DNA from: an uncultured Clostridia bacterium
GTDB lineage: Bacteria > Bacillota > Clostridia > UBA1381
Length of the DNA stretch: 50,897 bases
Reading direction: 5' to 3'
Assembly: GCA_904395315.1 (NCBI GenBank)
Contig: CAJFNT010000064.1
Span: 1 to 50,897, forward strand
Under the pieces are notes generated by a model. That model searched no databases, was not told the DNA's origin, and saw only the letters and a list, made by a program, of their open reading frames with translations. The position numbers and the translations under genes were made by a program. Shown here in pieces: positions 10,272 to 21,427 of this stretch (positions are counted from its first letter, which is position 1; each line of letters opens with the position of its first letter).

Positions 10272-10535
10272 TTGCCGAATATTAAATCAGCGAAAAAGCG
10301 TGTTAAAGTCATCGAAAAGAAGACTGCTATCAACACAGCGCGCAAGACTGCTTTAAAGACAGCTATAAAGAAGTTTGAAGCAGCGGCTGCGGCAGCGGAC
10401 AAAGATGCTGCAAAGGTATTGTTCAATGATGCTGTTAAGAAGCTCGACCAGGGCGTTGCTCACGGTATTATTCATAAGAACAAGGCTGCAAGAAAGAAGT
10501 CACAGCTTGCTGTCAAGCTCGCAAAGCTTGCGTAA
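10272..10535 (+). CDS. rpsT: 30S ribosomal protein S20
   Basis: LPNIKSAKKRVKVIEKKTAINTARKTALKT; TTG start after GGAGG. Confidence 0.95.
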   Translation: MPNIKSAKKRVKVIEKKTAINTARKTALKTAIKKFEAAAAAADKDAAKVLFNDAVKKLDQGVAHGIIHKNKAARKKSQLAVKLAKLA

Positions 10536-10554
10536 TTGAAGACTCAAGGAATTT

Positions 10555-10590
10555 AAGCTCCGATCACATGATGTGTCGGAGCTTTTTTCA
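10555..10590 (+). terminator. Rho-independent terminator after rpsT
   Basis: GCTCCGATcacatgatgTGTCGGAGCTTTTTT. Confidence 0.85.
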
Positions 10591-10748
10591 CGCTATGATC
10601 ATGCAATAAAAAATATTTTATCAAGAGCTGAAAATATACAAAAAACAGATTATTTAGAAAAATAGATATTGCAATTTTACCAAACATAAGTTATAATATT
10701 ATTAAGCATAACGAATTCTGTGTGAATTCCGACGAGGAGGAAATAGCT

Positions 10749-11465
10749 ATGAGAGCAAAGTATAAGCGCGTGCTTTTGAAGGTCAGCGGTGAGGCTTTGG
10801 CAGGACCGCGCGGTTTTGGTATTGACGAAGATACCATGGCCGAGATCTCGAAGAATATAAAAAAGGTCGTTGATATGGGTACACAAGTAGCAATCGTTGT
10901 GGGAGGCGGCAACATTTGGCGTGGACGTTCAAGTGAGAATATGGACAGGACACGTGCAGACCACATGGGAATGCTCGCAACGGCAATAAATTCTTTAGGG
11001 CTTTGCAGTGCGCTTGAGGCGCAGGGAGTTCAGACGAGAGTACAGACGGCGATAGATATGCGCCAGATCGCCGAGCCGTATATAAGAGGCAAAGCTATTC
11101 GTCATATGGAGAAGGGCAGAGTTGTGATCTTCGGCTGTGGAACAGGCAATCCTTTTATGTCTACAGATACAGCGGCAGCGCTGAGAGCTGTTGAGATGGA
11201 AGTTGATGTTATACTGCTTGCAAAGAAAGTCGATGCCGTATATGACAGCGACCCTAATATAAATCCGAATGCGAAACGCTATACTAATCTTTCGTTTGAC
11301 GATATTTTATCAAAAAATCTTGGGGTCATGGATTCTACGGCTGCTTCGCTCTGCCGTGATAACAAGATGTCGATCTTAGTGTTTGGACTGAATGATCCGG
11401 AAAATATAGTCCGCGCGGTAAGAGGCGATAAGATCGGTACCCTTGTCAATTATGAAGGGAAATAA
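10749..11465 (+). CDS. pyrH: UMP kinase
   Basis: [39 protein letters not shown]. Confidence 0.95.
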   Translation: MRAKYKRVLLKVSGEALAGPRGFGIDEDTMAEISKNIKKVVDMGTQVAIVVGGGNIWRGRSSENMDRTRADHMGMLATAINSLGLCSALEAQGVQTRVQTAIDMRQIAEPYIRGKAIRHMEKGRVVIFGCGTGNPFMSTDTAAALRAVEMEVDVILLAKKVDAVYDSDPNINPNAKRYTNLSFDDILSKNLGVMDSTAASLCRDNKMSILVFGLNDPENIVRAVRGDKIGTLVNYEGK

Positions 11466-11516
11466 TGGGCACGCAGTGCACGCTTTTTGAGATCAAGAAT
11501 TAAGGAGGATTTTATA

Positions 11517-12068
11517 ATGGGAAAGTATCCTGAAGTTGAAGAAAAAATGGAAAAGAGAATAAACGGACTTATAAGCGAATTCAAGACGATACGTGCAGGC
11601 CGCGCGAATGCTTCGGTCCTTGATAAGATAGCGATAGATTATTATGACACTATGACGCCTATAAATCAGGTGGGTTCGATATCATCACCGGAGCCGCATC
11701 AGCTTGTTATACAGCCGTGGGATACAAGTGTGCTCGGCAAGATCGAAAAGGCTATAAATAAATCAGATCTTGGTATATCACCTCAAAATGACGGGAAAGT
11801 TATAAGACTGATATTCCCGCCTCTTACAGAGGAAAGAAGAAAAGAGCTTGTCAAAACCGTAAAGAAATACGCCGAAGAGGCAAAAGTGCAGATAAGAAAT
11901 GCGCGCCGTGACGGTATGGACATGTATAAAAAGCAGAAGAAGAACGGTGAGATAACCGAGGATGATATGAAGAATATTGAAAAAGACATCCAGAATATGA
12001 CTGACAAATATATAAAAGAGATCGATAGCATCACAGCCGATAAAGAAAAAGAGATAACGGCGATATAA
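11517..12068 (+). CDS. frr: Ribosome recycling factor
   Basis: FKTIRAGRANASVLDKI..IQPWDTSVLGKIEKAI. Confidence 0.95.
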   Translation: MGKYPEVEEKMEKRINGLISEFKTIRAGRANASVLDKIAIDYYDTMTPINQVGSISSPEPHQLVIQPWDTSVLGKIEKAINKSDLGISPQNDGKVIRLIFPPLTEERRKELVKTVKKYAEEAKVQIRNARRDGMDMYKKQKKNGEITEDDMKNIEKDIQNMTDKYIKEIDSITADKEKEITAI

Positions 12069-12258
12069 CACGGTCAGGGCGGAAAGTATCATACTTTCGC
12101 CTGAGAAAGGTCGGATAGCGGATATCTTCACCTATTCGGCGGTTTCAGCGAACAAAGGGACAGTGCCGCGCTGCGCTTATGCCGCGCAGTGCTGTCTTTG
12201 CGTTTTCAAGACGGCAAGTTATTGAGAACGGACGAATAAACGGAAGGACATTGAGAAT

Positions 12259-13005
12259 ATGCTTTTCAAAGCTTTAAAGAAAAATAAGGAGCGCGATATA
12301 GATCTTGAAAATTTGCCGAAGCATATTGGCGTTATAATGGACGGAAACGGAAGATGGGCAAAGAAAAGAGGTCTGCCGCGCAGCGCAGGACATAAAGCCG
12401 GCGCAGAAAGTCTTAAGAAAATAGTCACCGAGGCAAATAATCTTGGTGTTAAATATATAACGGTCTATGCATTTTCGACAGAAAATTGGAAAAGACCGAA
12501 GGCAGAAGTGGATTATCTGATGGATCTTTTGATGGATTATCTTATAAATGCCGAGAAAACTCTCGCGGGAGAGAATGTGCGGATCCGAGCTATAGGTTCG
12601 AGAAAAGAGCTCTCGGAAGAAATGAGAAAGCAGATCAAAAAAACTGAGGAGCTGACAAAAGACAGATCCGGGATCGTTATGAATATAGCGCTCAATTACG
12701 GAGGACGGGAGGAACTTGTCCATTCCGCAAAAAAGATCGCCGAAGCGGTCAGAAACGGTAAGATGGCTCCCGAGGATATCACAGAGAAGGAAATAGAGGA
12801 TGGGCTATATACAGCAGGTCAGCCGGATGTAGATCTTCTTATAAGGACGAGCGGAGAGCAGCGTCTTTCAAATTTTATGCTTTGGCAGGTGAGTTATGCC
12901 GAGATGGTATTTGTACACAAGCTTTGGCCCGATTTCAAGCCTAAGGATCTCATAGAGTGCATAAAGATATATCAGGGCCGCGGCAGACGTTTCGGCGGGA
13001 TATAA
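12259..13005 (+). CDS. uppS: Isoprenyl transferase (undecaprenyl diphosphate synthase)
   Basis: HIGVIMDGNGRWAKKRGLPRSAGHKAG..LLIRTSGEQRLSNFMLWQ. Confidence 0.95.
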   Translation: MLFKALKKNKERDIDLENLPKHIGVIMDGNGRWAKKRGLPRSAGHKAGAESLKKIVTEANNLGVKYITVYAFSTENWKRPKAEVDYLMDLLMDYLINAEKTLAGENVRIRAIGSRKELSEEMRKQIKKTEELTKDRSGIVMNIALNYGGREELVHSAKKIAEAVRNGKMAPEDITEKEIEDGLYTAGQPDVDLLIRTSGEQRLSNFMLWQVSYAEMVFVHKLWPDFKPKDLIECIKIYQGRGRRFGGI

Positions 13006-13022
13006 GAAAGGCGGTGCATAAA

Positions 13023-13829
13023 GTGATTAAACGTATAATTACTTCCATAGTTGCTTTGGCGGTATTTTTTGCGGTAATATTCGGAGGCGTTGTGCCGCTT
13101 GAGATAGCGATACTGCTTGTGATTATCGCGATGCTGTATGAGATGTATACAGCGGTCACGCAAACAAAGGCTGTAAAAGTATCGGGATATATAAGTGCGG
13201 CTATAGTGATGGCGGGAATATATTTCAATATGTTTGATACAGCGATAGCAGCCATGATAATAATAATACTGGGATTTATTGTGTTTCTGCACGGCAAGGT
13301 CAGCTATAAGGAGCTTTTTTCGATTTCGTTTGTGTCTGTGTATATTCCTTTGTTTATGAGCTATATCCCTAAACTTAGGGTAGATATGGGGCTTCAGTAT
13401 ATGGCGTTCATATTTATAATAGCATGGGGCAGCGACACATTCGCATATTTTTCGGGGACATTTTTCGGTAAACATAAACTTATTCCAAAGGTAAGCCCGA
13501 AAAAAACGGTAGAGGGCTCTGTAGGCGCGCTTGTGGCGGTCATGCTCTTATGTATGCTTTATACCTTGATAATGGATCTTTGCGGACATCATATAGGCGG
13601 AGTGGAACCGGGGATATTCGGTTATATCAAAACCGGTATACTCGGAGCTGTGACTGCCGCGGTATCGCAGCTCGGAGACCTTGCCGCGTCTGCCGTAAAA
13701 CGAGACAGCGGTATAAAGGATTACGGGAAGATATTTCCGGGACACGGCGGATTTATGGACAGATTCGACAGTGTTATTATCATCGCGCCGGTAGTATACT
13801 ATTATTGTATGCATATAATCGGTATGTAG
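13023..13829 (+). CDS. cdsA: Phosphatidate cytidylyltransferase
   Basis: SPKKTVEGSVG..SAVKRDSGIKDYGKIFPGHGGFMDRFDS; GTG start likely. Confidence 0.93.
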   Translation: MIKRIITSIVALAVFFAVIFGGVVPLEIAILLVIIAMLYEMYTAVTQTKAVKVSGYISAAIVMAGIYFNMFDTAIAAMIIIILGFIVFLHGKVSYKELFSISFVSVYIPLFMSYIPKLRVDMGLQYMAFIFIIAWGSDTFAYFSGTFFGKHKLIPKVSPKKTVEGSVGALVAVMLLCMLYTLIMDLCGHHIGGVEPGIFGYIKTGILGAVTAAVSQLGDLAASAVKRDSGIKDYGKIFPGHGGFMDRFDSVIIIAPVVYYYCMHIIGM

Positions 13830-13882
13830 GATAAATGTGCGATGTGGAATTATTTAACGATATAGATAAAAGAGGTGGAAAT

Positions 13883-15040
13883 ATGAGACTTACCGTACTC
13901 GGTTCGACTGGATCTATAGGGACACAAACCTTGAGCATAGTGCGTGATAATCCAGGTGAATTTACAGTCGAAGTGATCACCGGAAACAGAAATACAAGAT
14001 TGCTTGAGTTACAGGCAAGGGAATTCAAACCAAAACTTGTCTGTGCCGCAGATGAAACTTGCGCCAATGAGCTGAGAACAAAACTTGCCGATATGGATAT
14101 AAAAGTTCTCGGAGGCAAGGAGAGTATAAAAGAGGCGGCCGCGTTTGAAAACAGTGACACGGCAGTGGTGTCTGTGGTGGGAATGGCAGGTATAGAGCCT
14201 ACGCTTGCCGCCATAAGGAGCGGTAAAAGAATAGCGCTCGCAAATAAAGAAACTCTTGTCGCTGCCGGAGCGGTGATAAAAAAGAGTTTAAAAAAATACG
14301 GCGGTGAGTTGCTGCCGGTAGACAGTGAGCACTCTGCTATATTCCAGTCTATGCTTGGCATGCATGACAGGAGTGAGATAAAGAGAATAATACTTACGGC
14401 ATCGGGCGGTACTTTCTATGGGAAAAAGCTTGATGAGCTCAGGGATGTAACACCGGATCAGGCTATGCATAATCCTAACTGGGATATGGGTGCTAAGGTC
14501 ACGATAGATTCTTCGACGCTCGTAAACAAGGGTCTTGAGATGATTGAGGCGAAATGGCTCTTCGATATTGATATAGACAGGATAAAAGTGGTTGTGCATA
14601 GACAGAGTATATTGCATTCCGCAGTTGAATTTACAGATAATGCCGTGATAGCTCAGCTTGGCGCTCCGGATATGCGCTTGCCGATACAGTTTGCATTGAC
14701 GTATCCGAAACGAATGCCGATACGGGATAATGAGCTTGATCTTTGCAAATGTGCAGATCTCACGTTTGAAGAGCCTGATACCGAGACGTTTTACGCGCTT
14801 GAGCTTGCCAAGAAGGCTGGCAGAGACAACGGAACGCTTGCGGCTGTATTTAATGCGGCAGATGAGGAGGCGGTAGAGCTTTTTATGAGCGGCAGATTAA
14901 AATACACGCAGATCGCGGAAGCGATAGAGTATGCGATGGACAGACATAAAAGTGTTAAGAATCCGTCGCTCGAGGATATATATGAAGCGGATAAGGAAGC
15001 TCGAAGAGCTGTGGCAGAAGATTTCGCAGGAGGTAAGTAA
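13883..15040 (+). CDS. dxr: 1-deoxy-D-xylulose-5-phosphate reductoisomerase
   Basis: LGSTGSIGTQTLSIVRDNP..LANKETLVAAG..PVDSEHSAIFQ. Confidence 0.95.
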   Translation: MRLTVLGSTGSIGTQTLSIVRDNPGEFTVEVITGNRNTRLLELQAREFKPKLVCAADETCANELRTKLADMDIKVLGGKESIKEAAAFENSDTAVVSVVGMAGIEPTLAAIRSGKRIALANKETLVAAGAVIKKSLKKYGGELLPVDSEHSAIFQSMLGMHDRSEIKRIILTASGGTFYGKKLDELRDVTPDQAMHNPNWDMGAKVTIDSSTLVNKGLEMIEAKWLFDIDIDRIKVVVHRQSILHSAVEFTDNAVIAQLGAPDMRLPIQFALTYPKRMPIRDNELDLCKCADLTFEEPDTETFYALELAKKAGRDNGTLAAVFNAADEEAVELFMSGRLKYTQIAEAIEYAMDRHKSVKNPSLEDIYEADKEARRAVAEDFAGGK

Positions 15041-15043
15041 GTA

Positions 15044-16195
15044 TTGGTAACGGCAATTGTAATTATTATTATGTTTCTCGTGATGGTCTCGCTTCACGAG
15101 TTCGGACATTTCATAACGGCAAAGCTCATGGATTTCAAAATACTTGAATATTCGATCGGCTTTGGACCGGCGATATGGCACAGTAAGAGATCCGAGATAC
15201 AGTATTCGCTGAGGGCGATACCTTTCGGCGGCTATTGTAAGTTTGAGGGCGAGGATGAGGCATCGGAAGACAAGAGGGCTTTTTCTAATCAGCCGGTATG
15301 GAAGCGAATGATCGTTGTAGCTGCCGGAGGTATATTCAACATAATTCTCGGTTTTGTTCTGTTCCTGTTTATAGTGCCTGCGCTGTCTCCTATAAGCACC
15401 AATGTGATAGATGAAGTTGTGGAAAACAGCTATATTGAGGAAGCCGGCATACTTCCGGGAGACGAAGTTGTTGAGATCAATGGAAAGCATGTTAGTTTCT
15501 ATAATGATATATCGCTCTACACGCAGGATTTTCAGGCCGGAGAAGAATGTGAGCTGGTAGTAAAAAGAGATGGAGAAAAGCTTCATTTTACTTTCAAGCC
15601 GTCTGAAAGTGTAACAGAGTATACGTATACAGATGAAGGTATAGAGGTCACAAGCTCTATGAACGGTGTCGAAGAAGAGCCGGTATTTTATAAATACGGC
15701 GAGGGTGCGATACGGGACGATTCAAAGATAGGGACCACCGAAACGGTGACAAGGCTTATAATAGGTTTCAGGCCTCAGCAGGAGGATATAAACGCGCTCA
15801 ACATATGGGGCGAGGCGTGGAATGAGACCAAGTTTGTTGTAAAGCTTGTGTATAACTCGCTGTGGCAAATGGTAACAGGCAGAGTAGGAATGGATCAAAT
15901 GAGCGGACCTGTCGGTATAGTTTCCGAGGTAAATAATGCGGTAAACTCCGGCAGTGAGAGTTGGCTGTATGTCCTTAATCTTACCGCGCTGCTTACGATA
16001 AACCTTGGCGTTTTAAATCTTTTGCCGATACCGGCGCTTGACGGAGGAAGACTGCTGTTTATGATAATAGAGTTGATACGCAGAAAACCGATACCTCCGG
16101 AAAAAGAAGGACTTGTGCATGCTATAGGGTTCCTGCTTTTAATAGCGCTTATAATAGTTGTGTCGTTCAACGATATTATGCGGCTTATAAGGTAA
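15044..16195 (+). CDS. rseP: RIP metalloprotease RseP (site-2 protease)
   Basis: HEFGHF (HExxH), PDZ region, NLLPIPALDGGRL. Confidence 0.93.
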   Translation: MVTAIVIIIMFLVMVSLHEFGHFITAKLMDFKILEYSIGFGPAIWHSKRSEIQYSLRAIPFGGYCKFEGEDEASEDKRAFSNQPVWKRMIVVAAGGIFNIILGFVLFLFIVPALSPISTNVIDEVVENSYIEEAGILPGDEVVEINGKHVSFYNDISLYTQDFQAGEECELVVKRDGEKLHFTFKPSESVTEYTYTDEGIEVTSSMNGVEEEPVFYKYGEGAIRDDSKIGTTETVTRLIIGFRPQQEDINALNIWGEAWNETKFVVKLVYNSLWQMVTGRVGMDQMSGPVGIVSEVNNAVNSGSESWLYVLNLTALLTINLGVLNLLPIPALDGGRLLFMIIELIRRKPIPPEKEGLVHAIGFLLLIALIIVVSFNDIMRLIR

Positions 16196-16259
16196 GGTCT
16201 TACGCGGCGAGTGATTGCTCGCCGCGTCTCATTATGATGTTGGGAGAAAGGAGAAACAA

Positions 16260-17309
16260 ATGAACAGAAAGATCACAAGAACTGTCGATGTCGGCGGAGT
16301 AAAGATCGGCGGCGGGAACAGTATAGTTATACAGTCAATGTGCAATACCGATACGCGTGATGTGAACGCCACCGTGGGTCAGATACTTGCTCTTGAGCAA
16401 GCCGGCTGTGAGATCATTCGGGTCGCTGTCCCGGATGCCGAGGCGGCAGACGCGATGGCAAAGATAAAGGAACAGATACATATTCCGCTCGTTGCCGATA
16501 TACATTTTGATTATCGTCTCGCGTTAAAATGCATAGAAAACGGTATCGATAAGGTGAGGATAAATCCGGGGAATATAGGCAGCAGAGACCGGGTAAAGCA
16601 GGTAGCTGACGCGGCTAAGGATAAAGGAATCCCTATACGTATAGGTGTGAACGGGGGTTCTCTTGAAAAGCATTTGCTTGAAAAATACGGAGGCCCGACT
16701 GCTGATGCGCTTGTGGAGAGCGCGTTGGGCCATGTTGAGATACTTGATGATGTAAACTTTGAGGATATCGTCGTATCTATAAAAGTTTCAAATGTATCGG
16801 CTATGATAGAGGCATATCGGAAATTTTCAGCAAAAACATATATACCGCTGCATGTGGGAGTTACTGAATCCGGAACAGAGAGAATGGGAACAATAAAGTC
16901 AAGCATAGGTATAGGCACGCTTATTTCAGAAGGTATAGGCGATACTATACGCGTTTCTCTTACAGCTGATCCTGTTCGGGAGATATATGCCGCAAAGGAT
17001 ATCCTGAGAGTTCTCGGCGAGCGCAAAAACGGCATAGAATTTGTGTCGTGTCCGACCTGCGGCAGAACACAGATAGACCTTATAGGCATAGCTTCTGAGG
17101 TTGAGAGGCGTCTGGCTGGAGTTGATAAGAATATAAAAGTCGCAGTCATGGGGTGTGTGGTGAACGGTCCCGGAGAAGCAAGGGATGCCGATATAGGAAT
17201 AGCCGGAGGCAAAGGAGAAGGTATAATCTTCCGAAAAGGTGAGATACTGCGTAAGGTGCCGGAAAATATGATAGTAGAAGAACTTATTAAGGAAGTGGAA
17301 AAGCTGTGA
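16260..17309 (+). CDS. ispG: 4-hydroxy-3-methylbut-2-en-1-yl diphosphate synthase
   Basis: [50 protein letters not shown]. Confidence 0.95.
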   Translation: MNRKITRTVDVGGVKIGGGNSIVIQSMCNTDTRDVNATVGQILALEQAGCEIIRVAVPDAEAADAMAKIKEQIHIPLVADIHFDYRLALKCIENGIDKVRINPGNIGSRDRVKQVADAAKDKGIPIRIGVNGGSLEKHLLEKYGGPTADALVESALGHVEILDDVNFEDIVVSIKVSNVSAMIEAYRKFSAKTYIPLHVGVTESGTERMGTIKSSIGIGTLISEGIGDTIRVSLTADPVREIYAAKDILRVLGERKNGIEFVSCPTCGRTQIDLIGIASEVERRLAGVDKNIKVAVMGCVVNGPGEARDADIGIAGGKGEGIIFRKGEILRKVPENMIVEELIKEVEKL

Positions 17310-17746
17310 AAAAGATATTGGTGATAAACGGTGTGAATCTGAATATGCTTGGTATACGCGAGCCCGGTATATATGGAACAGACTCTTTAAAGAGCGTGGA
17401 AGAGCGTGTAAAGGCAAGGGCTGATGAACTGGGTGCAGAGGTATCATTTTTCCAGAGTAATTACGAGGGAGCGATATGTGAGGAGATACAGAATGCGCTG
17501 GGCGTATATGACGGTATAATAATGAATCCCGGAGCGTTTACTCATTATTCATATGCCATAAGGGATGCGCTCGGTTCCGTAAAGCTGCCCGCGATAGAGG
17601 TGCATATCTCGAATATACATAAGAGAGAGGAATTCAGACATACATCCGTGACTGTGCCTGAATGTATCGGTCAGATATGTGGTTTGGGACTAAAAGGATA
17701 TGAGCTTGCATTGGAGGCGTTGTGTGATGTTATCGAGGATAGATAA
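17306..17746 (+). CDS. aroQ: Type II 3-dehydroquinate dehydratase
   Basis: [56 protein letters not shown]. Confidence 0.95.
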   Translation: MKKILVINGVNLNMLGIREPGIYGTDSLKSVEERVKARADELGAEVSFFQSNYEGAICEEIQNALGVYDGIIMNPGAFTHYSYAIRDALGSVKLPAIEVHISNIHKREEFRHTSVTVPECIGQICGLGLKGYELALEALCDVIEDR

Positions 17747-18776
17747 GCTTGTAAAAGGCCTGGGAGATGATCGGGCGGTCCTTATTTCGGGATATCCGAA
17801 TATTTTTTATTACAGCGGATTTACGTCTGAGGACGCATATCTTTTGATATCAAAAGATATGCGTTTGATAATAACGGATTCGAGGTATACTATACAGGCT
17901 AAGGAGCAGGCGAAAGATTTTGATGTGATTGATATCTCCGAGGGCTGGGAAAAGATTTTTGGAAATGTACAAAAAGAAAAGATATGCTTCGAAGAAGAAA
18001 AGATGACGGTGGGCGAGTACGAGAAGCTTAAAGAAGCGGCCTCAGGCAAGATGTTTTTTAAGGCTCAAAGCATGATAGATGAGCCGAGACGTGTTAAAGA
18101 TGAAACGGAGCTTGGGATCATTGCCGATGCCGAGAGGATAGGCGATGAGGCGTTTTCACATATACTCAGTTTTGCACGCGCGGGAATGACAGAACGTGAG
18201 GTAGCTTTGGAGCTTGAAACATACATGAAAAAAAACGGAGCGAGTGATCTGTCATTTACGACTATAGCAGCATCGGGAGCGAGATCCGCTATGCCGCATG
18301 GCACAGCAACAGATAAGGTCATAGGGAACGGCGATTTTCTGACTCTTGACTTTGGCTGTGTATATAAGGGATATTGTTCAGATATGACAAGGACTGTTGT
18401 GATCGGAAAAGCGAGTGCGAGACAGCGGGAAGTGTATGATATTGTCCTGAAAGCCCAGGAAAAGGCGATAAACGGGATATATATGGGTATACCCTGTGCG
18501 GAAGCTGATGCAATAGCAAGGCGTGTTATTGAAGAGGCGGGCTACGGCAAGAATTTCGGACATGCGCTGGGACATAGTGTCGGTATCGAGATACATGAGC
18601 GGCCTAATTTTTCGCCTAAAAGCAAAGATGTTCTTGAGGAAGGAAATGTTTTGAGCGTTGAGCCGGGAATATATATAGATGGTTTCGGCGGTGTGAGAAT
18701 AGAAGATCTGATTGCTGTATCTGGAGGGGAGATAAAGAATTTCACACATTCTCCAAAAGAGCTCATAGAGATCTGA
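17727..18776 (+). CDS. pepP: Xaa-Pro aminopeptidase-like M24 peptidase
   Basis: LDFGCVYKGYCSDMTRT..GHALGHSVGIEIHERP..SVEPGIYIDGFGGVRIEDL. Confidence 0.9.
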   Translation: MLSRIDKLVKGLGDDRAVLISGYPNIFYYSGFTSEDAYLLISKDMRLIITDSRYTIQAKEQAKDFDVIDISEGWEKIFGNVQKEKICFEEEKMTVGEYEKLKEAASGKMFFKAQSMIDEPRRVKDETELGIIADAERIGDEAFSHILSFARAGMTEREVALELETYMKKNGASDLSFTTIAASGARSAMPHGTATDKVIGNGDFLTLDFGCVYKGYCSDMTRTVVIGKASARQREVYDIVLKAQEKAINGIYMGIPCAEADAIARRVIEEAGYGKNFGHALGHSVGIEIHERPNFSPKSKDVLEEGNVLSVEPGIYIDGFGGVRIEDLIAVSGGEIKNFTHSPKELIEI

Positions 18777-18903
18777 AGGAGTAAACATAATACATCGTGC
18801 CGGATGTTTGGTCTCAAATGCCGTTAATGATGCGTTGAACGGCTCGAAACCCCGTTGTTTTGCGCAAAAAATAAGTATATATAATATTTATTGAAAAAAG
18901 GTA

Positions 18904-18932
18904 TTGCATTTCGGGCGAATATTTGGTAAAAT
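18904..18932 (+). promoter_or_regulatory. efp promoter
   Basis: TTGCAT - 17 nt - TAAAAT. Confidence 0.65.
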
Positions 18933-19035
18933 AAATATGTATGATGCTGTCTGCAATGGATATAAACGTTCGGAATGGCAGCTGATGAAAAGAATAGAAA
19001 ATCCCGGAGCCCCGGGTGGAAAGGAATGAAATAAG

Positions 19036-19599
19036 ATGGTTACCGCAGGTGATTTTAGAAACGGAGTAACATTTGAAATGGACGGCGGAGTTTGGCAGGT
19101 TGTGGAATTCCAGCATGTAAAGCCGGGAAAGGGTGCGGCATTTGTAAGAACGAAGATGAAGAATGTCATAACCGGAAGTGTGGTTGAGAAGTCTTTCAGA
19201 CCGACAGAAAAATTTGAAAACGCTTTCGTAGAAAGAAAGGACATGCAGTATTCTTACAATGACGGAGATCTTTACTACTTCATGGATCAGGAGACATTTG
19301 ACATGCTTCCGATAGCGATGAATGATATCAAAGACAAGATGAAGTTTGTAAAAGAAAACGATGTATGTAAGATATTGTCATATAAGGGCAAGGTATTCGA
19401 TATTGAGCCTCCGACATTTGTGGAACTTGCAATAGCTGAAACAGAGCCTGGGTTTGCCGGAAATACAGCAACAGGCGCTACGAAACCGGCTACACTTGAA
19501 ACGGGAGCTGTTATTCAGGTGCCGCTGTTCGTTGACGGTTCTGATATAATAAGAGTAGACACGAGAACAGGCGAATATATGGAGCGTGTAACGAAATAA
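19036..19599 (+). CDS. efp: Elongation factor P
   Basis: [39 protein letters not shown].. Confidence 0.96.
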   Translation: MVTAGDFRNGVTFEMDGGVWQVVEFQHVKPGKGAAFVRTKMKNVITGSVVEKSFRPTEKFENAFVERKDMQYSYNDGDLYYFMDQETFDMLPIAMNDIKDKMKFVKENDVCKILSYKGKVFDIEPPTFVELAIAETEPGFAGNTATGATKPATLETGAVIQVPLFVDGSDIIRVDTRTGEYMERVTK

Positions 19600-19670
19600 T
19601 CTTTGTGGTCGTTCACTGATCGCGGTGAATGGACGAGAACTTATGTATACGCTGAAGGGAGGTTTGAGCC

Positions 19671-20165
19671 ATGAGTGAAATTTCTAAAGATGCGGCGTTC
19701 TTGAGAGGTCTTGCCGAGGGTATGGCGATTGATACAAAGTCTGATGAGGGAAAGCTGATCTCTAAGCTGATAGATCTTGTATCGGAAGCTGCTGATCGTA
19801 TTGAGCAGCTTGAAGATAGTATTGATGAGTTGACGGATGAGGTAGAGATGCTTGATGAGGATCTTTATGATCTGAGCATGGATGTGGATGATATCTATGA
19901 TGATCCTGCGGAAGATGACTCATTTGGATATGATTTAGACGACGATGATGATGGGCTTTTCGATGATTTTGACGATGACGACGATAATCTTTTTGAGATC
20001 ATGTGCCCTGAATGCGGAGAGGATGTCGTGGTAGACTTTGATCTGTTGGATGAAGAGAACAATATTGTCTGCCCGAATTGTCACAGGAGTATTGAATTGG
20101 AATTTGATATTCCGGACGAAGAGTCCGATGTTTCGGATGATGATGACGGGGATATTGATGACTGA
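19671..20165 (+). CDS. Acidic CD1247-N-terminal-like protein with zinc-ribbon
   Basis: DAAFLRGLAEGMAIDTKSDEGKLISKLIDLV N-terminus; CPECGEDVV..IVCPNCHRSI ribbon; Asp/Glu-rich linker. Confidence 0.7.
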   Translation: MSEISKDAAFLRGLAEGMAIDTKSDEGKLISKLIDLVSEAADRIEQLEDSIDELTDEVEMLDEDLYDLSMDVDDIYDDPAEDDSFGYDLDDDDDGLFDDFDDDDDNLFEIMCPECGEDVVVDFDLLDEENNIVCPNCHRSIELEFDIPDEESDVSDDDDGDIDD

Positions 20166-20204
20166 ATATACGAATAAGCGGCTGCTGTGCAGCTGCTGTT
20201 TATC

Positions 20205-20240
20205 CGGAGCTGTTCCGTGCGGAAACAGCTCTTTTTTTGA
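20205..20240 (+). terminator. Rho-independent terminator
   Basis: GAGCTGTTCCgtgcGGAAACAGCTCTTTTTTT. Confidence 0.85.
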
Positions 20241-20255
20241 GAGGAGCGAAGAATA

Positions 20256-21362
20256 TTGGCAGGACTGTACATCCATATACCTTTTTGTGTGAAGAAATGC
20301 GAATATTGTGATTTTGTTTCGTTTTCGGGAATGGAGTCGAGATTTGAGACATATATAGACGCGCTTGAAAAAGAAATGAAGGTATATCAAGGCGAAAAAA
20401 TAGATACTGTTTTTATAGGCGGAGGAACACCATCTGTGCTTTCCCCGGATCTCATCAGGAGATTATGCCAAAATATTAAAAATAATTTCTCTTTGGATCA
20501 ATGTGTGGAATGGAGCATGGAGATGAACCCCGGAACTGTATCTGAAGATAAAATATATGCTATGCTTGAGGGTGGAGTGGATCGCGCAAGTGTAGGAGTA
20601 CAGTCGTTTAATAACAAAGAACTCAAGGCGGCGGGAAGAATACATAGTTCAGAGACCGCTTTTGATACAGTAAACGCTCTTTCAAAAGGTGGATTTTCCA
20701 ATATAAACATAGATCTTATGCAGTCATTGCCTATGCAGACTGAGGAAAGCTTTAAAAGCTCGCTTGAAACAGCAGTCTCTCTTCCAATAAAGCATATAAG
20801 CGTTTACAGTATGATTCTTGAAAGAGACACACCTCTATTTGAAAAATACAGGAATGGCATATATTCTGAACCGGATGAAGATGCGGAGCGTGAGCTTTAT
20901 CATTATACAGGCAGTTATCTTGCGGATCATGGATTTGAAAGATATGAGATATCAAACTATGCTATGTCAGGATATGAGTCGAGACACAATATGATGTACT
21001 GGCAATACGGCGAGTACATTGGGCTCGGGGTGGCCGCGCACTCGTATTACCTTGGCGCAAGATACTCGAATAAATGTTCATTAATTGAGTATATGAACGG
21101 AGATTTTGGCGGCGGGGAGAAGGAACTGCTCACAGAAGGGGATAAAATGTCGGAGTTTATGATGCTTGGATTGAGAATGACGCGCGGTGTATCTTTTGCG
21201 GGTTTCAAGAGTAGGTTTGGCAGAGATATAACGGAGATATACGGCAGCACTATGGATAAATTTGAGCGGATGGGATTGCTTGATCTTTCAGGCGGAGTAT
21301 GCAGGCTGACAGAGCGTGGGATAGATGTCTCAAATTCGGTTATGTGTGAATTTATACTGTGA
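20256..21362 (+). CDS. hemW: HemW-type radical SAM protein (coproporphyrinogen III oxidase-like)
   Basis: GLYIHIPFCVKKCEYCDF (CxxxCxxC); FIGGGTPS; YEISNYA. Confidence 0.93.
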   Translation: MAGLYIHIPFCVKKCEYCDFVSFSGMESRFETYIDALEKEMKVYQGEKIDTVFIGGGTPSVLSPDLIRRLCQNIKNNFSLDQCVEWSMEMNPGTVSEDKIYAMLEGGVDRASVGVQSFNNKELKAAGRIHSSETAFDTVNALSKGGFSNINIDLMQSLPMQTEESFKSSLETAVSLPIKHISVYSMILERDTPLFEKYRNGIYSEPDEDAERELYHYTGSYLADHGFERYEISNYAMSGYESRHNMMYWQYGEYIGLGVAAHSYYLGARYSNKCSLIEYMNGDFGGGEKELLTEGDKMSEFMMLGLRMTRGVSFAGFKSRFGRDITEIYGSTMDKFERMGLLDLSGGVCRLTERGIDVSNSVMCEFIL

Positions 21363-21427
21363 GTAGTGAAGTGTTTATAAGTATTTTATTGAATTATGAA
21401 TAAAATATTAAAAATAGTATAAAATAC

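Noticed and set aside
14897-15586. 229-aa minus-strand ORF across dxr/rseP
   Set aside because: Antisense to two conserved genes, Tyr/Arg-rich artefactual composition.
16511-17212. 233-aa minus-strand ORF inside ispG
   Set aside because: Shadow of conserved ispG; no RBS or homology recognised.
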